DNA of 64,000 nucleotides from Sphingomonas paucimobilis NBRC 13935 (GCF_000739895.2 NZ_BBJS01000014.1:310001-374000); one strand, 5' to 3'. Positions 30,401 through 38,793 are shown, numbered from the stretch's first letter. The notes: generated by a model not told the origin, from the sequence alone. Translations and numbers: made by a program.

Positions 30401-30985
30401 GCGGTCATAGGCCAGATCGATCAGATCCTGCTCGGCGGCGATCTCCGTGGGATCGTCGCGTCGGGCGAGCTCGATATAGAGCCGGTCGCCGAACATCGCC
30501 TGAAGCCGGTCGCAATAGGCCTTTGCCCGGTCGGGCTGCCCCTCGGCGAACAGGCGGGCGATGCCCCCCTCGCCGCCCGCCGTCAGCGCGATCAGGCCGG
30601 TGCTGAATTTACCCAGCGTGTCGAAACCGACATGCGCGGCCAGTTCGATCGGCCGCTCCAGATGCGCCGCCGAGACGAGTGCGCAGAGATTGTCATAGCC
30701 GGTCATGTCCTGCGCATAGAGCGCGATCCAGTCGACCACTGGCGTCACGCTATCGGGCATGTCGGGCCGCGCGACGCCCAGCATCGTGCCGATGATCGGC
30801 TGTACGCCGGCCTTCTTCGCGGCGTCCGAAAAGGCCATCGCGGCATAAAGGCCGTTGCGATCGGTCAGGCCGGCGGCGGGAAAAGCGTTCGCCTTGGCCT
30901 GCGCCGCGATCGCCTTGGGATCGATCGCGCCGTCCAGCATCGTGAAGGAGGAAAAGATGCGAAGCGGCACATATCCGGAATGCAT
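27497..30985 (-). CDS. dnaE: DNA polymerase III subunit alpha
   Basis: 1162 residues. Replicative polymerase. The PHP domain at the N-terminus begins YVPLRIFSSFTMLDGAIDPK. The palm has GPGRGSGAGSVVAWALTITD and the catalytic aspartates in MPDFDIDFCETRRGEVI. The fingers include RHSSTHAAGVVI, and KFDFLGLKTLSVLQKA and GYGFNKSHAAAYALLAYQTA follow. The OB-fold and C-terminal tau-binding region are present, so length is normal for DnaE1. ATG 30985 fits the family start. Stands alone; the HdeD-like gene is divergent. Confidence 0.97.
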   Translation of the reverse strand: MHSGYVPLRIFSSFTMLDGAIDPKAIAAQAKANAFPAAGLTDRNGLYAAMAFSDAAKKAGVQPIIGTMLGVARPDMPDSVTPVVDWIALYAQDMTGYDNLCALVSAAHLERPIELAAHVGFDTLGKFSTGLIALTAGGEGGIARLFAEGQPDRAKAYCDRLQAMFGDRLYIELARRDDPTEIAAEQDLIDLAYDRDLPLVATNPCCFADSGFRDAHDAMLCIANSTYVEMDDRPKSSPEAWLKPAEVMKQLFADLPEAIDNTLVVAQRCAVMAPWRKPILPSLAGDREGEAAMLRRDATAGLEARLDRIAELEGEGEPGWREAYHERLTFEVDIIIQMGFPGYFLIVADFIKWAKDHDIPVGPGRGSGAGSVVAWALTITDLDPLKLGLLFERFLNPERVSMPDFDIDFCETRRGEVIRYVQEKYGRDQVAQIITFGKLKARAVLKDTGRVLQMSYGQVDRLAKLVPNHPTDPWDLKRALNGVPELAKEYANDNQVRRLLDLATKLEGLPRHSSTHAAGVVIGDRPLAQLVPLYRDPRSDMPVTQFDMKFVEGAGLVKFDFLGLKTLSVLQKAVQLLRKRGVDVDLGALAWDDEATYALLQKGDTVGVFQLESEGMRRTLSAVRPTNFGDIIALVSLYRPGPMDNIPSFGRRKQGTEEIIYPHPLLEQILSETYGIFVYQEQVMQAAQILAGYSLGGADLLRRAMGKKVKAEMDAQRAIFVKGCQEVNGIPAQKANELFDLIDKFAGYGFNKSHAAAYALLAYQTAWLKAHHPHEFYAASMCYDMALTDKLAIFVDDARRMGVTMLPPCINASQAEFDVEPYEDGLAVRYALGALKSVGEGAMEKLVVEREAGGAFASLDALAKRVDPRLMNKRQLETLASAGAFDGIEANRAGVHAVAETVLAIAARTHEGRTSGQGGLFGETEVAGDAIKLPSGVRWTLSQRMEQEKEAFGFYFSAHPVDRHAHIAKMHGARTYTSLTELIIPDDGARIGATMAALVEDARWRTSARGKRYMMAQLSDATGQFLATCFDDSVAADLEKAAKEGDCALITVELDRRPGEEAPRVSIKRVQLFDGLASMAKFVVEVTVTDKAAFPALRAMLDPLRNGRGEVRARIVGGDGDTLLTLGRNFLLDAELASHIEDLPGVKAVAMKSSEARLALVG

Positions 30986-31060
30986 ACCCCCCCCTACCCG
31001 ACGCCGCGTGATTCGACCAGCACGGAACCGGGAGGAAGGCGAACCGTTACGGTGACAGAA

Positions 31061-31095
31061 GGATTAATCCAGATTGGAGGATTAATCCAGATTGG
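31061..31095. repeat. Tandem 17-bp direct repeat with palindromic core, upstream of the HdeD-like gene
   Basis: GGATTAATCCAGATTGG occurs at 31061-31077 and 31079-31095, 1 bp apart. Each copy contains the perfect palindrome GGATTAATCC. The second copy ends 11 bp before the start codon at 31107, so a protein bound here would block transcription or translation initiation. Confidence 0.75.
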
Positions 31096-31106
31096 GACGA
31101 GAGACG

Positions 31107-31673
31107 ATGACCGACACCGACCGTTCCTTTGCGACCTCGCTCCGCCCCGGGGCGGGATGGGGCTGGATTCTGGCCTATGGCGTGCTGTCGGCACTGCTCG
31201 GCTTCGCGGCCTTCCTGTTCCCGGTGCCAGCGACCCTGGCGGCGACCCTGGTGATCGGCGCGTTCTTCATCGCCTCGGGAATCGTATCTATCGGTGCCGG
31301 AATTTTCGGCAAAGGGCATGAGGGGCGCGGCTATGCCATCGGCTTCGGATTGGTGTCGTTGATCATCGGCCTGATCATGGCCTTTGAGCCGGCAACGGGA
31401 GCGATCTCGATCACCTTGCTGGTCGCGGTGTGGCTGGGCCTGCGCGGCGGATTGGAAATCGGCTTGGGCGCGCGGATGCGGCGGCGGCGCGGGTGGATGA
31501 TCGCCATGGGGGTGCTGAACATCATTCTGGCGTTGTTCGTGCTCGCCACCCTGCCCTGGAGCGCGATGACGTTGCCCGGTTATATTCTGGGTCTTAGCTT
31601 CCTGTTCGGTGGGATCACCGCCATCGCGTCCGCGCTGGATCACAAGAAGGGAACGAGCGCGTTCGCCCTTTGA
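31107..31673 (+). CDS. HdeD family (DUF308) membrane protein
   Basis: 188 residues with six hydrophobic segments in three similar hairpins: WILAYGVLSALLGFAAFLFP, VIGAFFIASGIVSIGAGIF, GYAIGFGLVSLIIGLIMAF and so on. HdeD-type inner-membrane proteins are linked to acid resistance in enterobacteria; the role here is not proven. ATG 31107 has GGGACGAGAG just upstream and gives the family N-terminus (DRSFATSLRPGAGWGWIL). The tandem palindromic repeat at 31061-31095 directly precedes it. Confidence 0.85.
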   Translation: MTDTDRSFATSLRPGAGWGWILAYGVLSALLGFAAFLFPVPATLAATLVIGAFFIASGIVSIGAGIFGKGHEGRGYAIGFGLVSLIIGLIMAFEPATGAISITLLVAVWLGLRGGLEIGLGARMRRRRGWMIAMGVLNIILALFVLATLPWSAMTLPGYILGLSFLFGGITAIASALDHKKGTSAFAL

Positions 31674-31771
31674 CGAGATGGGAGCCGAAGCCTAGTATCG
31701 CTCAGGCTCCGATTTCGGCGTTTTCGGCGTTTAAAGGACGGAATAGGGCAGCTTGTGAGCGCGCCCTTACG

Positions 31772-31795
31772 ACACTCGCTCGGGCTGAACGGAGG
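31772..31795 (-). repeat. Degenerate copy of the dispersed REP-like repeat
   Basis: ACTCGCTCGGGCTGAACGGA keeps the CGCTC-GGCTGAACGG half of the repeat but has lost the TTCGACTT half. Intergenic, just past the glutathione peroxidase stop. Confidence 0.5.
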
Positions 31796-31800
31796 CAGTC

Positions 31801-32280
31801 TTACAGAACGGCCTCGATATCCTTTGACAAATCTTCGGGTTTGGTTGTCGGGGCATAGCGGCCCACAACCTCACCATCGCGGTTGACCAGGAACTTCGTG
31901 AAGTTCCACTTGATCCTCTTCGTCCCCAACAGCCCAGGCGCCTCCGCCTTCAGCCACTGGAACAGCGGATCGGCCCCGTCACCATTGACTTCCACCTTGG
32001 CGAGCACGGGGAAGGTCACGTCATAGGTCGTCGAACAGAAATTCGCGATCTCGGTCGCATCGCCCGGCTCCTGCCCACCAAACTGGTTGCAGGGAAATCC
32101 CAGCACCGTCAGCCCCTGCGCCTCATAACGACGATGCAGCGCCTCCAGCCCTTCATATTGTGGGGTGAAGCCGCATTGGGACGCCGTGTTGACGATCAAG
32201 AGCACGCGGCCGGCATAGGCGGACATGTCGACGGCCCGGCCATCCGCCGCCGTGACGGTGAATTTGCCGATGTCGCTCAT
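31801..32280 (-). CDS. Glutathione peroxidase (Cys type)
   Basis: 159 residues. Reduces H2O2 and organic hydroperoxides using glutathione or thioredoxin. Catalytic tetrad: C36 in NTASQCGFTPQY, Gln in LGFPCNQFGGQEPG, and Trp/Asn in IKWNFTKFLV. The active residue is Cys, not selenocysteine. ATG 32280 overlaps the stop of the GNAT gene (ATGA), so it is the last gene of the lolC-lolD-GNAT-gpx operon. A 16-codon upstream extension of the frame is not needed. Confidence 0.94.
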   Translation of the reverse strand: MSDIGKFTVTAADGRAVDMSAYAGRVLLIVNTASQCGFTPQYEGLEALHRRYEAQGLTVLGFPCNQFGGQEPGDATEIANFCSTTYDVTFPVLAKVEVNGDGADPLFQWLKAEAPGLLGTKRIKWNFTKFLVNRDGEVVGRYAPTTKPEDLSKDIEAVL

Positions 32281-32870
32281 TCGTGCTTCCCCAGCAGATA
32301 ATCTAGATTGGCGCGGACGCCCGGCCATTCGCGGTCGATGATCGAATAGACGACACTATCCCGGATGCGGCCATCGGCCATCACCTGGTGGCCGCGCAAT
32401 ACGCCATCCTTCTTCGCGCCCAATCGCTCGATCGCGGCCTGGCTGCGCTTGTTGAGCGAGTCGGTGCGGATCTGGATCGCCTGGACTTCCATGACCTCGA
32501 ACGCATGCGCCAGCAGCATCCGCTTCGCCTCGGTATTCGCGCCCGTACGCTGGACCCGGGTGGCGTAGAAGGTGCCGCCAATCTCCAGCCGCCGATGCTG
32601 CGGCGCCATCCGCATATAGCGGGTCGTGCCGACCACCTCGCCATCCGGCGTTTCGACCGTGAAGAGCAGCGCCCGGCCAACGTCACGCTCCTTCAGCGCC
32701 GCCGCCAGCCAGCGTTCAGGTGTCTTCATCATCGAGACATTGGCGTAGAAGATGTTCCAAAGCCCACCCTCGCGCGCCGCCTCGACCAGCGCGGGCAGAT
32801 CATCCTCGACAAAAGGGCGCAATGTCACGTGACGGCCTTTCAGTGTCGGCGTCTCTGCCCAGACATTCAT
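32277..32870 (-). CDS. GNAT family N-acetyltransferase
   Basis: 197 residues, RimJ/RimL-like: [20 protein letters not shown] at the N-terminus, [20 protein letters not shown], then the acetyl-CoA region [13 protein letters not shown] and [21 protein letters not shown]. Transfers acetyl to an amino group; the target is not identifiable. Overlaps the lolD stop and the peroxidase start by 4 bp each, so translation in this operon is coupled. Confidence 0.9.
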   Translation of the reverse strand: MNVWAETPTLKGRHVTLRPFVEDDLPALVEAAREGGLWNIFYANVSMMKTPERWLAAALKERDVGRALLFTVETPDGEVVGTTRYMRMAPQHRRLEIGGTFYATRVQRTGANTEAKRMLLAHAFEVMEVQAIQIRTDSLNKRSQAAIERLGAKKDGVLRGHQVMADGRIRDSVVYSIIDREWPGVRANLDYLLGKHE

Positions 32871-33586
32871 TGCAACCGCCCCTCATGCAAGCGGACCACC
32901 CGGTCCATCTTCAGCGCCAGCCGTTCGTTATGCGTCGCGATCAGCGCTGCCGAGCCCTCACCGCGCACCAGCCGCAGGAACTCGGCCAACACCACTTCGG
33001 ACGTATGCTCGTCGAGATTACCGGTCGGCTCGTCCGCCAGCACCAGCGGCGGCTGGTTCGCAAGCGCACGCGCCACGGCGACACGCTGCTGCTCGCCGCC
33101 CGACAATTGGCTGGGCCGATGGGTCAGGCGATGGCCAAGGCCCAGCGCGGTCAGCAAGCCCTTGGCGCGCGTATCAGCGGCGACAGGCAACTTGCCCTGT
33201 ACCAGTTGCGGCAACACGACATTCTCGATCGCGGTGAAATCGGGCAGCAAATGGTGGAACTGATAGACGAAGCCCAGATAATCGCGCCGCGCGACCGTGC
33301 GGCCATGCGAGTCGAGCTTCGACACTTCCTCGCCGGCGATGCGGATCGATCCCGAAAAACCGCCTTCGAGCAGCCCGACGGCCTGCAACAGCGTCGACTT
33401 GCCCGATCCCGAGGGGCCGAGCAGCGCGACGATCTCACCCGGCGCGATGGCCAGATCGACGCCGCGCAGCACTTCGATCGTCTGGCCGCCTTGGGTGAAG
33501 CTGCGCGAGAGGCCGACCGTCTCCAGGACCGGCTCGGCGGCGCGGGGCGCGATGGCGGTCCCCATGCGGATGATCGGGTCATTCAT
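32867..33586 (-). CDS. lolD: Lipoprotein-releasing ABC transporter, ATP-binding subunit
   Basis: 239 residues. Powers release of outer-membrane lipoproteins from the inner membrane to LolA. Walker [16 protein letters not shown]-loop [13 protein letters not shown] (LolD-type FHHLLPDF), signature [17 protein letters not shown], Walker [14 protein letters not shown], and H-loop [11 protein letters not shown] 33586 overlaps the end of the permease gene by 8 bp (ATGAATGA). A longer frame would overlap it by 68 bp. Second gene of the operon. Confidence 0.94.
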   Translation of the reverse strand: MNDPIIRMGTAIAPRAAEPVLETVGLSRSFTQGGQTIEVLRGVDLAIAPGEIVALLGPSGSGKSTLLQAVGLLEGGFSGSIRIAGEEVSKLDSHGRTVARRDYLGFVYQFHHLLPDFTAIENVVLPQLVQGKLPVAADTRAKGLLTALGLGHRLTHRPSQLSGGEQQRVAVARALANQPPLVLADEPTGNLDEHTSEVVLAEFLRLVRGEGSAALIATHNERLALKMDRVVRLHEGRLQ

Positions 33587-34829
33587 AGCGCAACACCTGA
33601 ACCGGGTCCGTGCTCGCCGCCTTCCAGGCGGGGTAGAGCGTGGCAAGGAAGGAGAAGACCAGCGCCATCGCCGCGATCACCACGATCTCGATCGGATCGG
33701 GCTTGGAGGGCAACTCGGTCAGATAGCGGATCGAGGGGTCCCACAAATTCTGACCCGTGACGAACTGGACGAAATTCACCACCGCTTGGCGATAGAAGAG
33801 GAAGACCGCGCCCAGTACCAGCCCGGCGACGGTACCGAGCGCGCCGATCGTCGTGCCGACCGTCATGAAGATGCGCATCAAGCCACCCCGCGTCGCGCCC
33901 ATGGTGCGCAGGATGGCGATATCACGCGTCTTGGCACGGACCAGCATGATCAGCGAGGACAGGATGTTGAACACCGCGACCAGGATGATGATCGACAACA
34001 CGGTGAACATCGCCACCCGCTCGACCGCCAGCGCCTCGAACAATTGCGCGTTCATCGTCCGCCAGTCGGCGATGACCGCGCGCCCGCCCAGCTTGTCGGC
34101 GAGCGGCGCCAATATCTGGCCCACCCGGTCGGCATCGGTGGTTTGTACTTCGACCATACCGACCGTGTCGCCCATCAGCAGCAAGGTCTGCGCATCCTCG
34201 ATCGGCATGATCACATAGGCTTTGTCGTAATCATACACGCCGATCTCGAAGATCGCGCCAACCGTATAGCTGACGATACGCGGCACCGTGCCGAAAGGCG
34301 TCGTCTGCCCCTGCGGACTGATCAACGAAATCTCCGAGCCGACCTGTGCGCCCAGCGCCTCCGCCAGGCGACTGCCGATCGCGATCCGGTTGCTGCCGGG
34401 GGTCACGCTCATCAGATTGCCCATGATGACCTTGGACCGGATCGCCGAGTTGCCGCGAATGTCGCCGACGCGCATGCCGCGCACCAGCACCGCCTCGACC
34501 CGGCCATTATAGGTCGCCATCAGCGGCTGCTCGATCATCGGTACCGCGCTAGTCACACCGGGCGTCGCCTTGGCCTCGCGCACGATATCACGCCAGTCGG
34601 GCAGACGGCCGCCCGTGCCCTGCACCACCGCATGACCGTTGAGACCGACGATCTTGTCGAACAGCTCGGCGCGAAAGCCGTTCATCACGCTCATGACGAT
34701 GACGAGCGCGGCGACACCCAGCATGACCGCCACCAGACTGATCGATGCGACGAGGAAGATGAACGCCTCCCCCTTGCCCGGCAGCAGATAGCGCCGGGCG
34801 ATCATCCGTTCATAGCGAGACAGGATCAT
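33579..34829 (-). CDS. lolC: Lipoprotein-releasing ABC transporter, permease subunit (LolC/E/F)
   Basis: 416 residues. Begins [20 protein letters not shown], the LolC/E N-terminus, then TM1 ([20 protein letters not shown]), a large periplasmic domain (about 50-265) and three C-terminal TM helices, with [16 protein letters not shown] between TM2 and TM3. It ends [15 protein letters not shown] as usual. Only one permease gene is present, so it probably works as a homodimer with LolD. First gene of lolC-lolD-GNAT-gpx. In many alphaproteobacteria proS is upstream; here a 630-bp gene-poor region is found instead. Confidence 0.92.
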   Translation of the reverse strand: MILSRYERMIARRYLLPGKGEAFIFLVASISLVAVMLGVAALVIVMSVMNGFRAELFDKIVGLNGHAVVQGTGGRLPDWRDIVREAKATPGVTSAVPMIEQPLMATYNGRVEAVLVRGMRVGDIRGNSAIRSKVIMGNLMSVTPGSNRIAIGSRLAEALGAQVGSEISLISPQGQTTPFGTVPRIVSYTVGAIFEIGVYDYDKAYVIMPIEDAQTLLLMGDTVGMVEVQTTDADRVGQILAPLADKLGGRAVIADWRTMNAQLFEALAVERVAMFTVLSIIILVAVFNILSSLIMLVRAKTRDIAILRTMGATRGGLMRIFMTVGTTIGALGTVAGLVLGAVFLFYRQAVVNFVQFVTGQNLWDPSIRYLTELPSKPDPIEIVVIAAMALVFSFLATLYPAWKAASTDPVQVLRYE

Positions 34830-34869
34830 GCAAGTCCGATCGATCCATGGGAAAACCTAAAGCGAATGC

Positions 34870-35172
34870 GGCTGTAGGGGCGGCTCCCCATGCTGGCAAT
34901 GCCACCGCTGGCGACCGGGCAGAAACCGGTCAGCACGGACATTGTTGCGTGCCGGACACACTTCCACCTCAATCGTAGCGCGGATGCCGCAAGGGTATGG
35001 CAAAAGCCGTGAGGCTCACGTACCACAATCTCACTGAGACACAGGCAGCAACGGCCGTGGTTCGGGGATTGCTCCAACGCTCACCCAAAGAGGTTGATGC
35101 GGGAGTGGGAAAAGGGGGCTGACGAGCGATCGTCACGCAGGCGCCCGGATCGGAAACGGTCCGGGCGTTTGT
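34870..35172 (+). ncRNA. Candidate structured small RNA (unassigned)
   Basis: No convincing protein gene covers 34830-35460. On the plus strand the part up to 35172 holds successive hairpins: GACCGG-N7-CCGGTC (34913-34931), CGTGAG/CTCACG (35008-35020) flanked by GGTA/TACC, GACGA-GCGA-TCGTC with a GNRA loop (35121-35134), and an 11-bp stem capped by GAAA (35142-35167) followed by TTTGT. GNRA loops exist only when read on this strand. It does not match 6S, tmRNA, SRP or RNase P motifs that I know. The 5' end is a guess. Confidence 0.35.
35142..35172 (+). terminator. Terminator-like hairpin with GAAA tetraloop
   Basis: CGCCCGGATCG-GAAA-CGGTCCGGGCG: 11 paired positions (one G-T), then TTTGTC. 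There is no annotated plus-strand gene upstream, which is the main reason to suspect an RNA gene before it. Confidence 0.6.
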
Positions 35173-35460
35173 CATTCGGGCATCGGCTCTCACTCACCAT
35201 CCGACGAAAAGCCGCCGAGACCGGCGAGGGAACGGGGAGCTTCCAGACTGCCGTTCCCAGGTGCCGGCCCGGCGCCCGTACGGGATCTTCGCTATAACAG
35301 ATCAAGATGAACCGAATCTGGACGGATTATGAGATTCGCGGATCGGAGGTTCTCTTGGTGAAGCGCTGCTGCTTCAACGCCGGGTCCGTCCGGCGGCACC
35401 CCCATCTCCAATGAAGGTGCCGCTCAGCTCTGCCCATAGTCGGGTCGCCGATTGCTCCGA
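35173..35460. other. Intergenic remainder with hairpins, no supported gene
   Basis: Contains an inverted repeat GGGAACGG/CCGTTCCC (35228-35258), a TATAAC-like box near 35291-35300, and GGCACC/GGTGCC (35395-35421). A 35-codon ORF at 35307-35414 lacks a ribosome site and is not called. Nothing else is recognised before the stop of the TonB receptor gene. Confidence 0.4.
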
Positions 35461-37905
35461 TCAGAACGATTTGGAAATCGTGAACCCATATGTCCGGGGA
35501 TCACCTGGCTGCCCGACGATCAGGCCCGTCGAACCCGACTGGGTCGCCAGCAGCTCGTAGTAATTATGGTCGAACAGATTGCGGACCCAGGCAAAGGCGT
35601 TCCAGCTCCCCGGCGCCTTGAACCCCGCACGGACGTTGGACAAGCTGTACCCGTTGATATCGGTATAGGCCGAGCGTGACGGGTTGGACGAGAATTTGGA
35701 CCGATAGCTGCCATCATAGCCGAGGTAGAACTGCCCCTCGGTCCCCGCCACCGTCGCGGGCAGGTCATATTCCGCGCCATAGGAGAACGCCCAGCGCGAG
35801 ACGCCGGGCAGCCACTGCCCCGAGATATCGCAATAGGGCAGCGAATTGCCCGGCGTGCCCGCCGGTGCCGGCGTCCCGACGATCTGGCCATTCACCACGG
35901 GCAGCGCAGTGCCACCCGACAGTTCAGGCGGGCACGGCGCGTTGGTGAAACGGGTATAGCGCGCGTCGGTAAAGGCACCATTGGCGTAGACATTGAATCG
36001 ACTGGTCGGGCGGAAGGCCGAATCGATCTCGATCCCGCGCGTTCGCACCCGGCCGGCATTCGCCAGATAGCCACGCAGGACATTGACCTGCAGATTGTTC
36101 ACCGTCGCCTGATAATCCGCGATCTCGGTCCAGAAACCGGCGATGTTCACCGTCGCGCGGCGATCGGCAAATTGGGTCTTCAGCCCCAGTTCGAAGTGAT
36201 TGACCTTTTCGGGCCGCACGGTCTGCGTCGCCAGGATCGGATTGGCGTTCCGGTCGAGCGGCAGGCCCGACAGGTTGATCCCCCCGGACTTATAGCTGCG
36301 CGCATAGGTCGCATAATAATGGACGTTGGGATTGAACGTATAGGCGACGGTCAGATCGCCGGACAGATTCCAGTTGGTGAAGGACGGGGCGTAGCTTTGC
36401 GGCGACAGCACGCCGCGCTGGTCGCTCGTCAGGTTGCCCGAACCGGCGCCATTGGTGACGGTCGACACATAGGAGCCGTCCTTGCGATCATAGTTGAGCC
36501 GCAGGCCGGGTGCGATCGACAGTTGCTCGGTCGGGTGCCAGGTCAGCTTGCCGAACAGCGCCGCCGAGGTGTTGGTGAAGCCGATCGTGTTCCGCGCGGT
36601 TAGCCCGTTGAGCGTCGCGGGATTGCGCCCCGCCGCGCTGGTCGGGTTGAGCAGGAAGGCGCTCGCCGCCGGCCCCTGAACTTGGAGCCCCTGGGTGTCG
36701 ATCGACTGCCAGAAGTAAAAGGCGCCCAGCACATAATCGAGCATCCGCTTGCCGTTGGACGCGATCCGGATCTCCTGCGTCACTTGGCTCTGCTGCGAGG
36801 GGTTGGCGGAGACGGTGGTGATGGGCAGACCGATGAAATCGCGGTCGTTGGATGGGTCCCAATGCCAGAAGCGCCACGCCGACACGCTCGTCAGCGTCGC
36901 ATCGCCGATATCCCAATTGGCGAGGAGCGACAGGCCACCCAATTCCTGCTTGGCGCGCAGATCGGTATCGACATCGGTCAACCGGTCGAAGGCGTTGGTC
37001 GAGGGGACGCTATAGCCCTGCGCGGCGGCCAGCGCGGCATATTGCCGGTTGAGCGGCCGCTGCGTCGCGCCGACGCGGGCATAATATTGGACGCAGCAAT
37101 TGGGGTTCTGCCGCGCATAATCGCCCGACAGGGTCAGGTCGAGCGTCGGGGTCGCGTGCCATAGAAATTGGCTGCGCAGCGACAGATTGTCCTGGCTGTT
37201 CTGCCATTCCTGCTGCCGGGTGTTGTAGACGGTGCCGCGCCGCGTGGTGATCGAGGTCGACAGCCGCACCGCGACCTTATCGTCGACCAGCGGGCCCGAC
37301 ACCGACGCCTTGCCCTGGAAGAAATCGTAATTACCAGCGCTCAGCTCGACGCGCCCCTCGGGCGTGAAGCTGGGCGGGCGAGTGATGATGTTGATCGCGC
37401 CAGCCGTGGTGTTCTTGCCATAGAGCGTGCCCTGCGGCCCGCGCAGCACCTCGATCCGCTCGGTATCGGTGAAGTCGAACGTCGCCGAGGCGATGCGGCT
37501 GTAATAGACCTGATCGACATAGATGCCGACGCCCTGTTCGATCCCGTCATTGGTAAGGCCGAACGGAGCGCCCAAGCCACGGATATTGGCCGCCGAATTG
37601 CGCGGGTTGGTCGAATAGAATTGCAGCGTCGGCTGTATCTGCGTCAGCCGGTTGACATTGTACGTCCCCGTCTCGGCCAGCGCGGTGCCGCCGATCACCG
37701 ATATGGCGATGGGCACCGTCTGGATGGTCTCGGCCCGACGGCGGGCGGTAACGACCACATCCCCCCCACCCTGCTGCGCGGTGCCCAACCGCCCTTCGTC
37801 GCGACGGGCTTGGGTGGTCGGAGCCTGGGGGCTCGCGTCTTGCGGGTCGGCGGCGGCTGGCGCGCCGCTTTGCGCGGCCAGGATCAAGGCCAGGGTCAAG
37901 GACAT
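35461..37905 (-). CDS. TonB-dependent outer-membrane receptor
   Basis: 814 residues. A short signal sequence (MSLTLALILAAQSGAPAAA) is followed by a Gln/Ala-rich linker, then GDVVVTARRRAETIQTVPIA (TonB-box-like region and plug start). Plug motifs are IRGLGAPFGLTNDGIEQGVG and IEVLRGPQGTLYGKNTTAGA. A 22-strand barrel ends in aromatic TYGFTISKSF, with NLFDHNYYELLATQSG late. Substrate unknown; sphingomonads use such receptors for plant polymers, siderophores and others. ATG 37905 has GGGGAG 6 nt upstream. No partner transporter or regulator adjoins. Divergent from the Hsp20 gene. Confidence 0.93.
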   Translation of the reverse strand: MSLTLALILAAQSGAPAAADPQDASPQAPTTQARRDEGRLGTAQQGGGDVVVTARRRAETIQTVPIAISVIGGTALAETGTYNVNRLTQIQPTLQFYSTNPRNSAANIRGLGAPFGLTNDGIEQGVGIYVDQVYYSRIASATFDFTDTERIEVLRGPQGTLYGKNTTAGAINIITRPPSFTPEGRVELSAGNYDFFQGKASVSGPLVDDKVAVRLSTSITTRRGTVYNTRQQEWQNSQDNLSLRSQFLWHATPTLDLTLSGDYARQNPNCCVQYYARVGATQRPLNRQYAALAAAQGYSVPSTNAFDRLTDVDTDLRAKQELGGLSLLANWDIGDATLTSVSAWRFWHWDPSNDRDFIGLPITTVSANPSQQSQVTQEIRIASNGKRMLDYVLGAFYFWQSIDTQGLQVQGPAASAFLLNPTSAAGRNPATLNGLTARNTIGFTNTSAALFGKLTWHPTEQLSIAPGLRLNYDRKDGSYVSTVTNGAGSGNLTSDQRGVLSPQSYAPSFTNWNLSGDLTVAYTFNPNVHYYATYARSYKSGGINLSGLPLDRNANPILATQTVRPEKVNHFELGLKTQFADRRATVNIAGFWTEIADYQATVNNLQVNVLRGYLANAGRVRTRGIEIDSAFRPTSRFNVYANGAFTDARYTRFTNAPCPPELSGGTALPVVNGQIVGTPAPAGTPGNSLPYCDISGQWLPGVSRWAFSYGAEYDLPATVAGTEGQFYLGYDGSYRSKFSSNPSRSAYTDINGYSLSNVRAGFKAPGSWNAFAWVRNLFDHNYYELLATQSGSTGLIVGQPGDPRTYGFTISKSF

Positions 37906-38014
37906 GGAAGCTCCCCTTTTGATTTCACCTCCTATTCACACATCGTTTTAGTAGGCGTTCAAGCCGTCGGTGCCTTGGGGCCAGCGAAGATTTGCTTTTC
38001 GATCCGAAACGGCC

Positions 38015-38042
38015 CTTGAATGCATCTCATTACGAACCATAT
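38015..38042 (+). promoter_or_regulatory. Sigma32 (RpoH)-like promoter of the hsp20 gene
   Basis: CTTGAA (38015-38020), 16 bp, CCATAT (38037-38042). This fits the RpoH pattern CTTGAA-N13-17-CCCCAT/CYTAT. It would give a leader of about 100 nt before the Hsp20 start at 38150, consistent with heat-shock control. Confidence 0.55.
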
Positions 38043-38121
38043 CGGTTCGCGTGTGGTGCCGATAGCGGGCCGCACGGATGGGTCGAGACCCCCGTGCCGG
38101 GGCGCACCGGCCGATCCCGTT

Positions 38122-38150
38122 TCAATTCGCTTCTGATGGAGGTTTTGACA
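38122..38150 (+). promoter_or_regulatory. Possible RNA thermometer over the hsp20 ribosome site
   Basis: In the leader, CTTC-TGAT-GGAG pairs the ribosome site GGAGG with the bases just before it, with CAA/TTG able to close a lower stem. This weak hairpin is like the last stem of ROSE-type thermometers of alphaproteobacterial small heat-shock genes. Based only on inspection. Confidence 0.3.
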
Positions 38151-38626
38151 TGCGTATCGATCTGACCCCGTATCGCCGTTCGACCATCGGCTTCGACCGG
38201 CTATTCGATCTGCTGGAGGCCAATTCGCGTGGCGCTTCAGCGGAGAATTACCCCCCCTTCAACCTCGAGCGTCTGGCGGACGACCGTTACCGCATCACCC
38301 TGGCGGTGGCCGGCTTTGCCCGCGACGAGATCGAGATCACCGCGCAGCAGAATATGCTGCTCGTCACCGGCAAGAAGGATGACAAGGCGAATTCGCCCAA
38401 CTTCCTGCATGTCGGGATCGCCAATCGCTCGTTCGAACGGCGCTTCGAACTGGCGGACTTCGTGTTCGTCGAGGATGCGCGCCTGAACGACGGTCTGCTC
38501 GTCATCGACCTCGTCCGCGAGGTGCCCGAAGCGATGAAGCCCAAGACGATCGCGATCAAGACGGGCCAGCCGCTCGCGGCAGTGGAACATCACGCCGATC
38601 AGGCCGACGAGGCCAAGGCGGCCTAA
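38150..38626 (+). CDS. Hsp20/IbpA family small heat-shock protein
   Basis: 158 residues. ATP-independent chaperone that binds unfolding proteins. An IbpA-like N-terminus (DLTPYRRSTIGFDRLFDLLE) precedes the alpha-crystallin domain: YRITLAVAGFARDEIEITAQ, LLVTGKKDD, GIANRSFERRFELADFVFVE and LNDGLLVIDLVREVPE. An extended tail ends AAVEHHADQADEAKAA. ATG 38150 has GATGGAGG 8 nt upstream. Regulated probably by RpoH and perhaps an RNA thermometer. A hairpin terminator follows at 38664. Confidence 0.93.
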   Translation: MRIDLTPYRRSTIGFDRLFDLLEANSRGASAENYPPFNLERLADDRYRITLAVAGFARDEIEITAQQNMLLVTGKKDDKANSPNFLHVGIANRSFERRFELADFVFVEDARLNDGLLVIDLVREVPEAMKPKTIAIKTGQPLAAVEHHADQADEAKAA

Positions 38627-38663
38627 TCCACTCGGCGTCTTTCACTCCCTGAAGACGTCGCGG

Positions 38664-38700
38664 GGCGTCCGGACCGACGGGTCCGGGCGCCTTATGTTTG
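38664..38700 (+). terminator. Terminator after hsp20
   Basis: GGCGTCCGGACC-GACG-GGTCCGGGCGCC (12 paired, one G-T) followed by TTATGTTTG, 37 bp after the stop. Confidence 0.7.
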
Positions 38701-38719
38701 TGTCTGGACGAGTCCGGAC

Positions 38720-38747
38720 CACCGTTCAGGCTGAGCGTAGTCGAAGC
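38720..38747 (+). repeat. Dispersed REP-like repeat, unit d
   Basis: ACCGTTCAGGCTGAGCGTAG then TCGAAG; same core as 25047 with one change. Paired with an inverted copy at 38794, about 46 bp away, between hsp20 and pyrG. Confidence 0.8.
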
Positions 38748-38793
38748 CCATGCCTTGCCACCCCCAGGTGGACAGGCTTTCCCTTGGCCTTGA

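Noticed and set aside
34826-35077. 83-codon minus-strand ORF ending as ATGA at the lolC start
   Set aside because: The overlap looks like operon coupling, but the protein has no ribosome site or motif, and the hairpins here fit a plus-strand RNA better.
35307-35414. 35-codon plus-strand ORF, MNRIWTDYEIRGSEV start
   Set aside because: No ribosome site, no downstream gene on the strand to regulate, and no recognised homology. Kept as unproven.
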